From NCBI RefSeq assembly GCF_030581075.1, contig NZ_JAUQSW010000004.1:248001-312000 (forward strand): a stretch of 64,000 nt of DNA, given 5' to 3'. Each line of letters starts with the position of its first letter. Position 1 is the first letter of the stretch. Below the pieces are notes generated by a model. That model worked only from the letters and a program-made list of their open reading frames with translations. It did not search any database and was not told the DNA's origin. The position numbers and the translations under genes were made by a program. Positions 34,318-44,021 of the stretch are shown here, piece after piece. This stretch comes from Hymenobacter cheonanensis. Its GTDB lineage: Bacteria > Bacteroidota > Bacteroidia > Cytophagales > Hymenobacteraceae.

Positions 34318-35076
34318 ATGGAACAGCAAATAGTGGTATCCGTTATTAAGCAGCAGCTGAAAAAATTAACTCAATCTTCAACAGTAGGAGAGGTAAGTTC
34401 TTTGGTTTTTTTTGATATTAACAAAGAGAAACTTCACTTTATTAAAGAAATTGTATTTAAAGAATTTAGTGAAATAGAATTCAAACTTAAGTCAGCAAGA
34501 GCTAGAGAAATAGCGAAGCTTCAGACCTCTTCAAATTGGGTGGGAGAAAAAATAATTGAATTGAGAAGACGATATAATGATTTAGAAGCAAGTCAGTTTA
34601 TTTCAGAGCACGAAGAAGACTTGAGAAAGGCTGAACAAGATAGAATAGAGCATACGTCAACAGAATTAAAAATCCTGACTGATGAGCTAGAGTTAGTAGA
34701 GATTGACCTGAATGAGTACTTTTTGGGTAAAAAACGCTTTGAAGAATTATGTGGAAAAGTCGACTTTTATAGATTAAGACTATTTTTCCGAGATGAACAT
34801 AATAATGATAGGCATGCTCTTACAGATGAAGAAAGAGAATACGTTAAACTATACTATATTGATAAAAAAATTCGCAATGCAAAATATGTTTTCTGTTACA
34901 ACATCGACTTGCAAAGCCCAAATTATAATTTCGAATTTTTGTTACATAGTCTTTTTAAATGGGACCGTATAAAATGGTCAACATTTTGTTTTTCAATAAC
35001 TAAAACGCAGGTTTCTAGTGTTGCAAGCAACTTTGTAAATTCAGAACTCCAATTTAAAAGAATTCAATTTGAATAA
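34318..35076 (+). CDS. AT-rich orphan protein, 252 aa, unknown
   Basis: This reading frame is strikingly AT-rich compared with its neighbours, using AAA, GAA, ATT and TTA codons that the flanking genes avoid. The protein from the ATG is MEQQIVVSVIKQQLKKLTQS and is highly charged and helical, with a probable coiled coil (RRRYNDLEASQFISEHEEDL and onward). It ends FVNSELQFKRIQFE. A TTG ten codons upstream could also start it, within the end of the kinase gene. No signal peptide or known domain. It looks recently acquired and sits exactly between the kinase stop and the start of the GH97 gene, overlapping the latter by eight bases. Confidence 0.65.
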   Translation: MEQQIVVSVIKQQLKKLTQSSTVGEVSSLVFFDINKEKLHFIKEIVFKEFSEIEFKLKSARAREIAKLQTSSNWVGEKIIELRRRYNDLEASQFISEHEEDLRKAEQDRIEHTSTELKILTDELELVEIDLNEYFLGKKRFEELCGKVDFYRLRLFFRDEHNNDRHALTDEEREYVKLYYIDKKIRNAKYVFCYNIDLQSPNYNFEFLLHSLFKWDRIKWSTFCFSITKTQVSSVASNFVNSELQFKRIQFE

Positions 35077-37183
35077 TTCGGTAATTAGCGGAGCTAAATG
35101 GGCATTCCTGCTATTAGCTACTCTCAGCGTTTCCGCTACCCACGCCCAAACCATCCACTCGCCCTCGGGCAAGCTCGCTCTGCGCTTCAGCCTGAGCGCG
35201 GCCGGCGAGCCCACCTACCAGCTGAGCTACGGCGCCAAGCCGGTGCTGAAACCCAGCCGGCTAGGGGTGCTGGTGAAGGGCCAGTCCGGCTTTGAGCAGG
35301 GCCTGACGGTGACGCGCATCGACAGCAGCCAGCACGACGATACCTGGACGCCGGTGTGGGGCGAAACCAAGACCATTCGCAACCACTACCGCGAGCTAGC
35401 CGTGACGGTGCAGCAGGCCACCGCGCCCCGGCGCCAGATGGTGCTGCGCTTCCGGGTGTTCGACGACGGGCTGGGCTTCCGCTACGAGTGGGCGGCGCAG
35501 CCGGGCTTCACCTACTTCGTGGTGAGCGGCGAGCGCACCGAGTTCAACCTGCCCGCCGACCACCAGGCGTTCTGGATTCCGGGCGACTACGACTCGAACG
35601 AGTACGCCTACACCACCTCGCGGCTGAGCGCCGTGAACACCACGCCCATCAAGCCCATCGAGCTGCCGGCCGCGCCCACGCGGGTGCAAACGCCGCTCAT
35701 GCTCAAGGCCGATAACGGGCTGTACGTCAATATCCACGAGGCGGCGCTGGTCAATTACCCGGCCATGATGCTGAACGTGGATACCAAAACCTTCGGCCTG
35801 GCCAGCCAGCTCGTGCCCGACGCCGTGGGCAACCTCGCCTACCTGCAAGCGCCCGAGCACACGCCCTGGCGCACGGTAGTAGTGGCCGACAACGCGCCCG
35901 CCGTGCTAGCCAGCAAGCTCATTCTCAACCTCAACGAGCCCAGCAAAATCGCCGACACGGGCTGGATTAAGCCTCAGAAATTCGTGGGCGTGTGGTGGGA
36001 GATGCAAACCGGCAAAGCCACCTGGAACTACGCCGACACCACCAACATCAAGCTGGCTGGCACCGACTGGAACAAGCTCAAACCCAACGGCCGCCACGGT
36101 GCCAACACGGCCAACGTGAAGCGCTACATCGACTTTGCCGCCGCGCACCACATCCCCGGCGTGCTGGTCGAGGGCTGGAACGTGGGCTGGGAAGACTGGG
36201 TCGGCAACTGGAAGGAAGAGGTGTTCGACTTCGTGACGCCCTACCCCGACTTTGCGGTGGATGAGCTGCGCAATTACGCCGCTGGGAAGGGCGTCAACAT
36301 CATTATGCACCACGAAACCAGCGGCTCGGTCACCAACTACGAGCGCCGCCAGGAGGATGCCTACAAGTTTATGAACGACCACGGCTACACCTCGGTGAAA
36401 ACCGGCTACGTGGGCAAAATCATCCCCAGGGGCGAGCACCACGACGGCCAGTGGATGGTGAACCACTACGTGCGTACCGCCCAAAAAACGGCCGCCAGCC
36501 GCATTATGGTCGATATGCACGAATCGGTGCGCCCCACTGGGCTGCACCGCACCTACCCCAACTGGCTGGCCTGCGAAGCCGCCCGCGGCAACGAGTTCAA
36601 CGCCTTCAGCGAGGGCAACCCGCCCGAGCACGAGACGATTCTGCCCTTCACCCGCTTCATGGGCGGGCCCATGGACTACACGCCCGGCATCTTCAAGCTC
36701 ACCAACTACGAGCCCACCGGCCAGCGCCGCGTGCACACCACCCTAGCCAAGCAGCTGGCCCTGTACGTGACCCTGTACTCGCCCCTGCAAATGGCCGCTG
36801 ACCTGCCCGAAAACTACAACCAGCACCTCGACGCCTTCAAGTTCATCGAAGACGTGCCCGTGGATTGGGATGACACGCGCATTCTGGCCGCCGAGCCCGG
36901 CGACTATCTCACCACCGTGCGCAAGGCCAAGGGCAAAGACGAGTGGTACCTGGGCAGCATCACCGATGAAAACGCCCGCACCCAGCCCATTAAGCTCGAT
37001 TTCCTCACGCCCGGCCAGCGCTACGAAGCCACCATCTACGCCGACGGCAAAGGCGCCGACTGGCAGAAGAACCCCGCCAGCTATCAGATTACCAAGCAAG
37101 TCGTTACCAGCAAGTCGGCCCTCGTGCTGAAGCTGGCGGCGGGCGGCGGCGCGGCCATCAGCTTCAAGCCGGTTGTAAAATAA
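35069..37183 (+). CDS. glycoside hydrolase family 97 (SusB-like alpha-glucosidase/galactosidase)
   Basis: The 704-residue exported enzyme has a signal peptide (SGAKWAFLLLATLSVSATHA) and an N-terminal beta-sandwich (IHSPSGKLALRFSLSAAGEP). The GH97 barrel carries FVGVWWEMQTGKATWNYAD, GVLVEGWNVGWEDW, NIIMHHETSGSVTNYE, KIIPRGEHHDGQWMVNHY and MVDMHESVRPTGLHRTYPNW; the acidic residues in these blocks are those of inverting or retaining members, and the subtype cannot be settled by eye. It needs an unusual TTG start: no in-frame ATG precedes the signal peptide, and the AT-rich orphan gene abuts here, so the native start may have been displaced. No SusC/SusD pair is nearby. Confidence 0.9.
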   Translation: MNNSVISGAKWAFLLLATLSVSATHAQTIHSPSGKLALRFSLSAAGEPTYQLSYGAKPVLKPSRLGVLVKGQSGFEQGLTVTRIDSSQHDDTWTPVWGETKTIRNHYRELAVTVQQATAPRRQMVLRFRVFDDGLGFRYEWAAQPGFTYFVVSGERTEFNLPADHQAFWIPGDYDSNEYAYTTSRLSAVNTTPIKPIELPAAPTRVQTPLMLKADNGLYVNIHEAALVNYPAMMLNVDTKTFGLASQLVPDAVGNLAYLQAPEHTPWRTVVVADNAPAVLASKLILNLNEPSKIADTGWIKPQKFVGVWWEMQTGKATWNYADTTNIKLAGTDWNKLKPNGRHGANTANVKRYIDFAAAHHIPGVLVEGWNVGWEDWVGNWKEEVFDFVTPYPDFAVDELRNYAAGKGVNIIMHHETSGSVTNYERRQEDAYKFMNDHGYTSVKTGYVGKIIPRGEHHDGQWMVNHYVRTAQKTAASRIMVDMHESVRPTGLHRTYPNWLACEAARGNEFNAFSEGNPPEHETILPFTRFMGGPMDYTPGIFKLTNYEPTGQRRVHTTLAKQLALYVTLYSPLQMAADLPENYNQHLDAFKFIEDVPVDWDDTRILAAEPGDYLTTVRKAKGKDEWYLGSITDENARTQPIKLDFLTPGQRYEATIYADGKGADWQKNPASYQITKQVVTSKSALVLKLAAGGGAAISFKPVVK

Positions 37184-37642
37184 ATGGCTGCTTACGCCTT
37201 TGTCACGCCCGAATTTGGGCTGGATGAAACCGGCCTGCACCGGCTGCGCAGCCGGTTTGCGTTCGCACACATTCCGTATGCCGCCATGAGTAGGGTGGAG
37301 GTGACGCGCGGCCGGTCGGTGCAAAACTGGTGGCTGCTGCTGGCCTTCGGGCTGGCCTGCCTGGGCGTGGGCCTCTGGACGGCCGTCAGCCTCTACCTCT
37401 TCCTGACCTCGCCCAGGCCGGAGGGCCGTGTCGACGTGCGGGCCGTGGCCACGCCCCTCATTCCGACGGTGCTAGGTATGGTAGCCATCTGGCAGGCCCT
37501 GCGGGTTGAAGAAATCCTGGTGGTGTACTACGGAAAGCGGAGCCTGGTGCTGCCACTCAGCAACTTAAAAACCGGCAGCGCAGCCGAGCTGCGGCATTAC
37601 CTCGCCCAGCGCACCGCCGCCGGTAAGCGGCCAGTGAGCTGA
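37184..37642 (+). CDS. small membrane protein, hypothetical
   Basis: The ATG follows directly on the stop of the GH97 gene, so co-transcription is very likely. The 152-residue protein begins MAAYAFVTPEFGLDETGLHR with a basic PH-like strand segment (YAAMSRVEVTRGRSVQNWWL), has two membrane helices (LLLAFGLACLGVGLWTAVSL and ATPLIPTVLGMVAIWQALRV), and ends with VVYYGKRSLVLPLSNLKTG. The layout resembles bacterial PH-domain membrane proteins (DUF2244-like), but I cannot name a family. Function unknown. Confidence 0.75.
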   Translation: MAAYAFVTPEFGLDETGLHRLRSRFAFAHIPYAAMSRVEVTRGRSVQNWWLLLAFGLACLGVGLWTAVSLYLFLTSPRPEGRVDVRAVATPLIPTVLGMVAIWQALRVEEILVVYYGKRSLVLPLSNLKTGSAAELRHYLAQRTAAGKRPVS

Positions 37643-37662
37643 AGGCTGGAGTAGCAAGTAAA

Positions 37663-37724
37663 AAAAGGAGGCCTTAGCGGAGCCTGGCGGGCTAGCCCGC
37701 CAGGCTCCGCTAAGGCCTCCTTTT
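37663..37724. terminator. 62-bp perfect palindrome acting as bidirectional terminator
   Basis: The sequence reads the same on both strands for 62 bases, centred on GGGCTAGCCC at 37693/37694, with AAAAGGAGGCCTTAGCGGAG at the left edge and TTTT at the right. It lies between the convergent membrane-protein and GH53 genes. The absence of any loop beyond the centre makes a very stable hairpin or cruciform. Confidence 0.88.
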
Positions 37725-37746
37725 GGTAGGCAACCGGCCTAGTTGG

Positions 37747-38841
37747 TTACTTCTTTTTAGCTGGTTTGGTGGGCGCGGCCGGGGTGGGCTTGGGCGGGGC
37801 CGCATCCAGAAAGGCCTTTAGGGCCGGCGAGGGCTTGCCATCGTCGGCCCAGGCGCTGAGCTGATAGCCGCTCCAGCTTTTGGCACCTTCGGGCTCCCAG
37901 TAAAACACGCCCAGGCCCTTGCCCTGAGGCACGGCCCGCACGGCCTGCTGGGTGGCTACGAGCATGTCGTAAGTGTTTTGCACCTGGGTATAATCGTTGC
38001 CGACTTCGGCCACCACCACTTCCTTGCCGGGGTAGCGCTGCACCATATCGGCCAGGTTGGCGCGCAGGTTGGCTATGGAAGCCGTGTAGTCCTGCTTGAG
38101 CCAGTAGGGATAATACGACATGCCGATGACGTCGAACTTGCCACCGTTGGCCGTAAGCTGGTCGAAGAAATTGCGGTACAGCGCGTTATCGTTGCCCCGG
38201 TCGAGGTGCACAATCACCTTGGTGGTGGGGCTCACGGCCTTCACCGCCGCGTAGCCTTTGCTGATGAGCTGGGCTAGCTGCGGAAAGTTTTTGGTGCTGC
38301 CCTCGGGCCAGAGCATACCGCCCGGTATTTCATTGCCCACCTGCACCCATTCGGGCGTCACGCCGGCGGCCTTCAGCAGCTGCATGGTGCTGAAAGTGTG
38401 GTCGTACACATCGGTAAGCAGCTGCGCGAAGGAGTGGCCGGCCCAGGCGGCGGGCTTGGCCTGCTTGCCCGGGTCGGCCCAGGTATCGCTGTAGTGGAAG
38501 TCTATCATCACCCGGAAGCCGCGGTCGGCGGCGCGCTTGGCCATGGCCGCTACTTCGGCGGGGCTGCAATGCCCACTGGCCTTGTCAGCAGAAGGATTGA
38601 CGAATACCCGCAGCCGTATCGCGTTGATGCCCTGGGCTTTCAGAATCGTGAGGCAGTCCTGGGCCACTCCCTGCTCGTTGTAGAACGTGTAGCCGGTGGC
38701 CTCCATTTGCTGGAGCCAGCCTACGTCGGCACCTTTGGCAAAGGTTTGGGCAGTAGCAGTAGGCGCGGCCGCCAGGGTGCTGCCCCAGGCCAGGCCTAGC
38801 AGCAGCGCGGCGCGCCGGGGTGCCACGGAGAAGATGTTCAT
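37747..38841 (-). CDS. arabinogalactan endo-beta-1,4-galactanase (GH53)
   Basis: The start giving MNIFSVAPRRAALLLGLAWG supplies a signal peptide; upstream in-frame sequence is unconserved. The 364-residue enzyme shows the GH53 landmarks ADVGWLQQMEATGYTFYNEQ, INAIRLRVFVNP, DFHYSDTWADPGKQAKPAAW, WVQVGNEIPGGMLWPEG (acid/base Glu) and VVVAEVGNDYT (nucleophile Glu), and GVFYWEPEG near the end. It cleaves beta-1,4-galactan side chains of type I arabinogalactan. A Lys/Pro-rich tail (TPAAPTKPAKKK) follows. TAGCTTTG lies upstream at about 38868-38875 on the minus strand as a likely promoter element. Confidence 0.93.
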   Translation of the reverse strand: MNIFSVAPRRAALLLGLAWGSTLAAAPTATAQTFAKGADVGWLQQMEATGYTFYNEQGVAQDCLTILKAQGINAIRLRVFVNPSADKASGHCSPAEVAAMAKRAADRGFRVMIDFHYSDTWADPGKQAKPAAWAGHSFAQLLTDVYDHTFSTMQLLKAAGVTPEWVQVGNEIPGGMLWPEGSTKNFPQLAQLISKGYAAVKAVSPTTKVIVHLDRGNDNALYRNFFDQLTANGGKFDVIGMSYYPYWLKQDYTASIANLRANLADMVQRYPGKEVVVAEVGNDYTQVQNTYDMLVATQQAVRAVPQGKGLGVFYWEPEGAKSWSGYQLSAWADDGKPSPALKAFLDAAPPKPTPAAPTKPAKKK

Positions 38842-39366
38842 AAGAAGCAGATAAGAAAGAGCCGCAAAGCTAGCCCCGGCGCCAAAAGATGCCGGTAGCC
38901 CCGCCTTTGCCCCGGCCGGGCAGCCAGAGTTGGCGTAGCGCCTCTGGCCGCTTCCTAAGGGCTTGCGTGCTGGCGCGCCTTTCGGGCGGCTATGCGCGCT
39001 ACTCCTCACGGCCGGCCTGGTACCGGCTGACTTAGAGCGTGTTTGGGAGCCGCAAGCCTTTGTGCTCCCAAACTATTTGAATTGTATACTGATTCGTTTG
39101 ATTAGCATTTTCCGGCCTCGTAGCGTTGCCTGACCTTTGTGGGGCAACACCACCAAGCGCCCCGTGACAAAACTATTGCCTAGCCCGGCCTGCCGGCTGC
39201 GAGCGATGCCAGGATGAACCGCAGCGGGCCCGGGCCCCGGCCGCTGACCAGAGTACTTGCCCTAGTCAATGGGGACAAGGGGGAGGGAAGATTCGCCGGC
39301 TTCAGTGCGCGCCTTTTGCCCCGTTCTCCACTGCCTCACCAATAGCCACGCAACCCACCCCACCGC
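38842..39366. other. intergenic region with a hairpin; no gene seen
   Basis: No supported reading frame. GTTTGGGAGC (39041-39050) and GCTCCCAAAC (39064-39073) form a 10-bp stem, preceded by TTAGAGCGT, which resembles the terminal bases of some insertion sequences, but no partner end or transposase is present. A GGGCCCGGGCCC palindrome lies near 39227. The region closest to the GH53 gene holds its promoter. Confidence 0.45.
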
Positions 39367-39873
39367 ATGAAAACGCTATTTCTGGCCTTGGGCCTGCTTC
39401 TTACCGGCCTGCCGCCGGCCCATGCGCAGGCCAAGCTACCCGGTGCTGCCGGCGCCGCCTTCACCCAAGAGGAGCAGGAACTCCTGGCCCTCTCGAAAAC
39501 CAAATGGACCTGGATGGCCGACAAAAACGTCGACGCCTTAAACGGGCTTTTTAAGCAGAGCTGCGTCTTCGTGCACATGGGCGGCAGCTGGGGAAAAGAC
39601 CAGGAGCTGGGCATCATCAAGGGTGGGATGATTTGGTACAAGAAAGCCGAAGTGTATTCGGCGGCCGTGAACACCTTTGGCAACACCGCCATCCTGCTGA
39701 ATGACATTGACCTGGTGGCCATGGTCGGCGGCAAGGAAGCTGTTAATCCCTTCATGGTGACGGAGGTGTACCTCAAAGAGGACGGCGAGTGGAAGCTGGG
39801 CTCGCTCACGTTCTCGCACCTGGCCCGGCCGCTTAAATTGACTGGCAGCGCCAATCAGCCGCCGCAACACTAA
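39367..39873 (+). CDS. secreted NTF2-like protein (DUF4440 type)
   Basis: The 168-residue protein has a signal peptide (MKTLFLALGLLLTGLPPAHA, cleavage after AQA) and an NTF2-like domain: EEQELLALSKTKWTWMADKN, LNGLFKQSCVFVHMGGSWGK, AVNTFGNTAILLNDIDLVAM and EVYLKEDGEWKLGSLTFSH. This pattern (Trp in helix 1, VHMGG, closing WKLGSLTFS) is the DUF4440/SnoaL-like family, frequent as exported proteins of unknown substrate. It is convergent with the broken aldo/keto reductase remnant immediately downstream. Confidence 0.85.
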   Translation: MKTLFLALGLLLTGLPPAHAQAKLPGAAGAAFTQEEQELLALSKTKWTWMADKNVDALNGLFKQSCVFVHMGGSWGKDQELGIIKGGMIWYKKAEVYSAAVNTFGNTAILLNDIDLVAMVGGKEAVNPFMVTEVYLKEDGEWKLGSLTFSHLARPLKLTGSANQPPQH

Positions 39874-39892
39874 CGCCGAGCTGCTTATTGGC

Positions 39893-41436
<1,544 letters not shown>

Positions 41437-42012
41437 ATGAGAAAAATCAGAATCATAGAACACGTCTCGCTGGATGGCGTGCTGCAGCACGAAAACGGCG
41501 ACGGCTTCGCGCACGGCAACTGGACGACTCCCTACCGAACCCCGGCGGGGCTAGCGGCCGTCGTTGAGGCCTATGGCAGTAGCTTCGACTTGCTGCTGGG
41601 CCGCCGCACCTACGATGCCTGGGCCGGCTTCTGGCCGCAGGCCGGGGATAGCCCAATGGCAAATAACCTGAATGCGGCCACCAAGTACGTTGCCACCCAC
41701 CGGCCCGACGGCCTCGACTGGGGCCCGGTCGCGGACCTGGGCGCGGATGTTTTCGCCGGTATTCGCGCGCTCAAGGCCACGGACGGCCCGGACCTCATCG
41801 TCTGCGGCAGCTCCACGCTCACGTCCGTGCTGCTCGGGCAGGGGCTGGCCGAGGAGGTGGTGCTGCTGGTCTACCCGGTTTTGCTAGGCCGGGGCAAGCG
41901 CTTGTTTGCAGACCAGGCCGAACCGTGCGAGCTTGCCTTCGTCAGCTCACAGGCGACGTCCACGGGCGTGCTCCTCAACACGTACCGGCACGTGGGCGCG
42001 CTGCGGCCCTGA
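41437..42012 (+). CDS. dihydrofolate reductase family protein (RibD C-terminal domain)
   Basis: The 191-residue protein begins MRKIRIIEHVSLDGVLQHEN and continues FDLLLGRRTYDAWAGFWPQA, NNLNAATKYVATHRPDGLDW, DLIVCGSSTLTSVLLGQGLA and VYPVLLGRGKRLFAD, the standard blocks of the RibD_C/DHFR-like reductase family (YyaP/YwjB type). These NADPH-binding proteins are widespread and rarely characterised; it is neither the riboflavin enzyme nor true folate reductase. Length is normal and the start is fixed by the first strand. It is the last apparently intact gene before the accessory zone. Confidence 0.92.
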   Translation: MRKIRIIEHVSLDGVLQHENGDGFAHGNWTTPYRTPAGLAAVVEAYGSSFDLLLGRRTYDAWAGFWPQAGDSPMANNLNAATKYVATHRPDGLDWGPVADLGADVFAGIRALKATDGPDLIVCGSSTLTSVLLGQGLAEEVVLLVYPVLLGRGKRLFADQAEPCELAFVSSQATSTGVLLNTYRHVGALRP

Positions 42013-42167
42013 GGTGGTCTACTACCGCAGAATGAATTTGCCAGCGGGCAGCAAGAGCAGGCAAAGTACGTGCATCAGGTCGGGGCTACTATGGAAAGGC
42101 CGCGTTGCTGCAGGTCCGCCCTCCGTGCTCACCACTTCCACCGGCCGGTTCAGCCCCGTCAGCCGCG

Positions 42168-42323
42168 TTATTTTTTGAGGTAGCGGCTCATAAACTGATT
42201 GGCCAACACCGGCAGCAGCCGGGCCCCGTCATGCTGCCGCTCGGGTGTGGCCTGGCGGCCCAGGGTTTCGGCCGCCCGCCGGCTCAGGTACACGCTCACC
42301 GTGGCCCGCGCCTTGGGTTGCAC
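42168..42323 (-). CDS. small basic protein, possible ribbon-helix-helix fragment
   Basis: A 51-codon frame opens with GTG directly after an in-frame TAA and reads VQPKARATVSVYLSRRAAET, then LGRQATPERQ and LLPVLANQFMSRYLKK. The pattern of a short strand (ATVSVYLS) followed by two helices resembles ribbon-helix-helix DNA-binding proteins of plasmids and antitoxins. It could equally be the 3' remnant of a longer gene. It is too short to be sure, and ends nine bases before the repeat that may mark the edge of an integrated element. Confidence 0.35.
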   Translation of the reverse strand: MQPKARATVSVYLSRRAAETLGRQATPERQHDGARLLPVLANQFMSRYLKK

Positions 42324-42331
42324 TTAATGCT

Positions 42332-42354
42332 TCCTGGTACCCAGCGCCGGGGCC
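42332..42354 (+). repeat. imperfect copy of the tRNA-Leu 3' end (candidate attachment site)
   Basis: TCCTGGTACCCAGCGCCGGGG plus two more bases matches the sequence at 49341-49363 at 20 of 23 positions by eye, in direct orientation. That sequence covers the last 17 bases of the tRNA-Leu gene and six beyond it. Together the two copies would bound a 7-kb element carrying a tyrosine integrase next to the tRNA. Confidence 0.5.
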
Positions 42355-42393
42355 AATAATTGGTCCACTGCTCAAGTACTTAGTGCGGTTTTG

Positions 42394-42728
42394 CTAAATC
42401 AGTGTTAAACCGGCCCATGAAGGAATGGTCGACCCGGATGCGGGGGCGAGCGGGGTGGGAGTTGTAGGGGTATCAGTGCCAGGAGTGGCGAGTTGGGGTA
42501 GCACCTCGTTCAGCAGCACCTGCTTACTAAGGCGCGCTTCCTCCCAAACGACCTCGACATGAGCGTCCGCTAGTTGGGGTAGCAGTGCGGGTTAGCTCCA
42601 GGGTAGTATCGAGGGTTTGAAACCCCAGCTCCGTTAGGTGCGCGAGCGACTCGATGCGGCTGTTGAGGGCTTGCTGATTCTGCAGGATAACCTGCAGGGT
42701 TTCCTGTAGGGTAGTGGGCGTCTGTCAT
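42394..42728 (-). pseudogene. frameshifted gene for a helical (coiled-coil) protein
   Basis: On the minus strand one frame gives TPTTLQETLQVILQNQQALN and RIESLAHLTELGFQTLDTTL, then breaks at about 42595. The next frame continues LLPQLADAHVEVVWEEARLS, KQVLLNEVLPQLATPGTD and a Pro/Thr-rich tail to TAG at 42394. The two halves join naturally if one base is removed in CGCACTGCTA. The ATG at 42728 is also out of phase with the first half. The protein would have been a short coiled coil of a type seen on mobile elements; the family is not recognised. Confidence 0.5.
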
Positions 42729-42779
42729 AGGTCAGGTTGCTTAGGGCGGGGTGGCATAGCAGTCCCTTAAGCTAGCGCG

Positions 42780-43346
42780 CTACCAATCCAAGCCAGCTTC
42801 GTTGGGGGGCGCCAGCGGCGTAGTGAGGGTGTTATGCAGCCTGGCGCCAGCTTGCGCCAAGGCCTCGTCAAAGGCCTTGCGCAGGCGGGTAGCAGCGGAG
42901 TTGCCGGTAGCCTTCGGGGGTGATTGCTGCAGGAAAGCAGCTTCGACTGATTGGTAATAGGGCACGCCAACCGGACTAATCATTTCCAGGGTTAGCTCGT
43001 CGAATCGGTATTGATAGCGGCCCTCGCGCATGGATACCTGAGCCAGGAAGTAGAGGGTCCGAGGCGGGACATCATACGAAGCGTTTATCGCTTGGCTACC
43101 AGCCACAAATAGCACATCGGTGCCTAGCTCGCTCACAACAAGTGGGGGTTTGTTAGCTGTACTTACCCGGTGCGCCCATACTTTAGCCCGCGCTACTAAG
43201 CTGCTCTGAATCACGCCTGGCGTAGGTACTACGGCCATGTAGGTAACAAGCCCTGTGGTAGTGTTGACGGGCAAGGGGGCCAGCAATTGCTGCGCGTGGC
43301 CCAAGCCAATGCACAGGCAAAAAAGCAGGGTGAAAAAAGCTCTCAT
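42780..43346 (-). CDS. secreted DUF4468-like protein
   Basis: The 188-residue protein has a signal peptide (MRAFFTLLFCLCIGLGHAQ) and a TBP-like domain: PVNTTTGLVTYMAVVPTPGV, LVARAKVWAHRVSTANKPPL, then TLYFLAQVSMREGRYQYRFD and LTLEMIS. The arrangement (TG-hydrophobic strand, helix with A-x-x-W, later RYQYRF strand) fits DUF4468. It resembles the protein at 13971-14477 in layout. The gene looks intact with normal codon usage, although it lies among broken genes. Confidence 0.75.
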   Translation of the reverse strand: MRAFFTLLFCLCIGLGHAQQLLAPLPVNTTTGLVTYMAVVPTPGVIQSSLVARAKVWAHRVSTANKPPLVVSELGTDVLFVAGSQAINASYDVPPRTLYFLAQVSMREGRYQYRFDELTLEMISPVGVPYYQSVEAAFLQQSPPKATGNSAATRLRKAFDEALAQAGARLHNTLTTPLAPPNEAGLDW

Positions 43347-43445
43347 AGACTGTTTAGCGGCACATTTTATACAGCCCCCGATAAGCTCCGTTTTGTGGAT
43401 GCTTATTGGTAGCTTTACTGCAAGTATAACATTCTCTTAATTTAC

Positions 43446-44021
43446 ATGAAAATGGAGCCGCTTCCCCTAGACGAATACTTATTGTATAACGGTTATCAAG
43501 AGCTACAGGAGCGGGTTGAGAGGTTTGACCCCTATGATATGATTAGGGCCTCCTCTTTACTGCGCCAGATGTTTTTGGATGGGGGTGGCATTGCGCCGGC
43601 AATAGCTAAAAGGTATAATGTTAAGCTGTTGTTTTCAATAATTAATTTTCCGGATTTTGGGAAGTGTAACGAGGATTATGTCTTTGAATATGTTCAACTA
43701 GCGCCTAATCCACGATTAAATCACCGGCTGATTTCAGTCGATTTAAACCAGTTTTTTCGAACGCCTTGCATCGCTACTCAAGAAAGGGTAATAACAGTGC
43801 GAGAAATAATTCTTATGGTTGCGCATGTGAACGGTGGAGTGCATCTCGGCCAGCCTAAAAATAAGAATCCAGAGCAAGTCGACCTTCTGGCAATTGATAA
43901 AATATTCAGTTTAGGAGGGGTACCTACAACTCTTCACTGCTTATTAGCTCTGACTAAGGTTGTATTAGAAGCCTTATCCCCAATTATACAGGCAATTGAT
44001 GCAGCGGCAGAAGCAGGCTGA
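43446..44021 (+). CDS. hypothetical protein, 191 aa
   Basis: This moderately AT-rich gene encodes a soluble protein opening MKMEPLPLDEYLLYNGYQEL and containing YNVKLLFSIINFPDFGKCNE, RLNHRLISVDLNQFFRTPCI, EIILMVAHVNGGVHLGQPKN and a hydrophobic C-terminal helix region (TTLHCLLALTKVVLEALSPI). MVAHVNGGVH contains a conserved-looking His pair that could be catalytic or metal-binding, but I know no family for it. Its stop overlaps the remnant of a serine recombinase. Composition and position suggest acquisition with the element at the tRNA. Confidence 0.65.
   Translation: MKMEPLPLDEYLLYNGYQELQERVERFDPYDMIRASSLLRQMFLDGGGIAPAIAKRYNVKLLFSIINFPDFGKCNEDYVFEYVQLAPNPRLNHRLISVDLNQFFRTPCIATQERVITVREIILMVAHVNGGVHLGQPKNKNPEQVDLLAIDKIFSLGGVPTTLHCLLALTKVVLEALSPIIQAIDAAAEAG

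Noticed and set aside
39031..39073. Possible insertion sequence end (TTAGAGCGT plus hairpin)
   Set aside because: No transposase, no partner end and no target duplication were found, so it is mentioned only within the intergenic entry.
39227..39238. GGGCCCGGGCCC palindrome
   Set aside because: Short palindromes of G and C are expected by chance in a GC-rich spacer and nothing around it suggests function.
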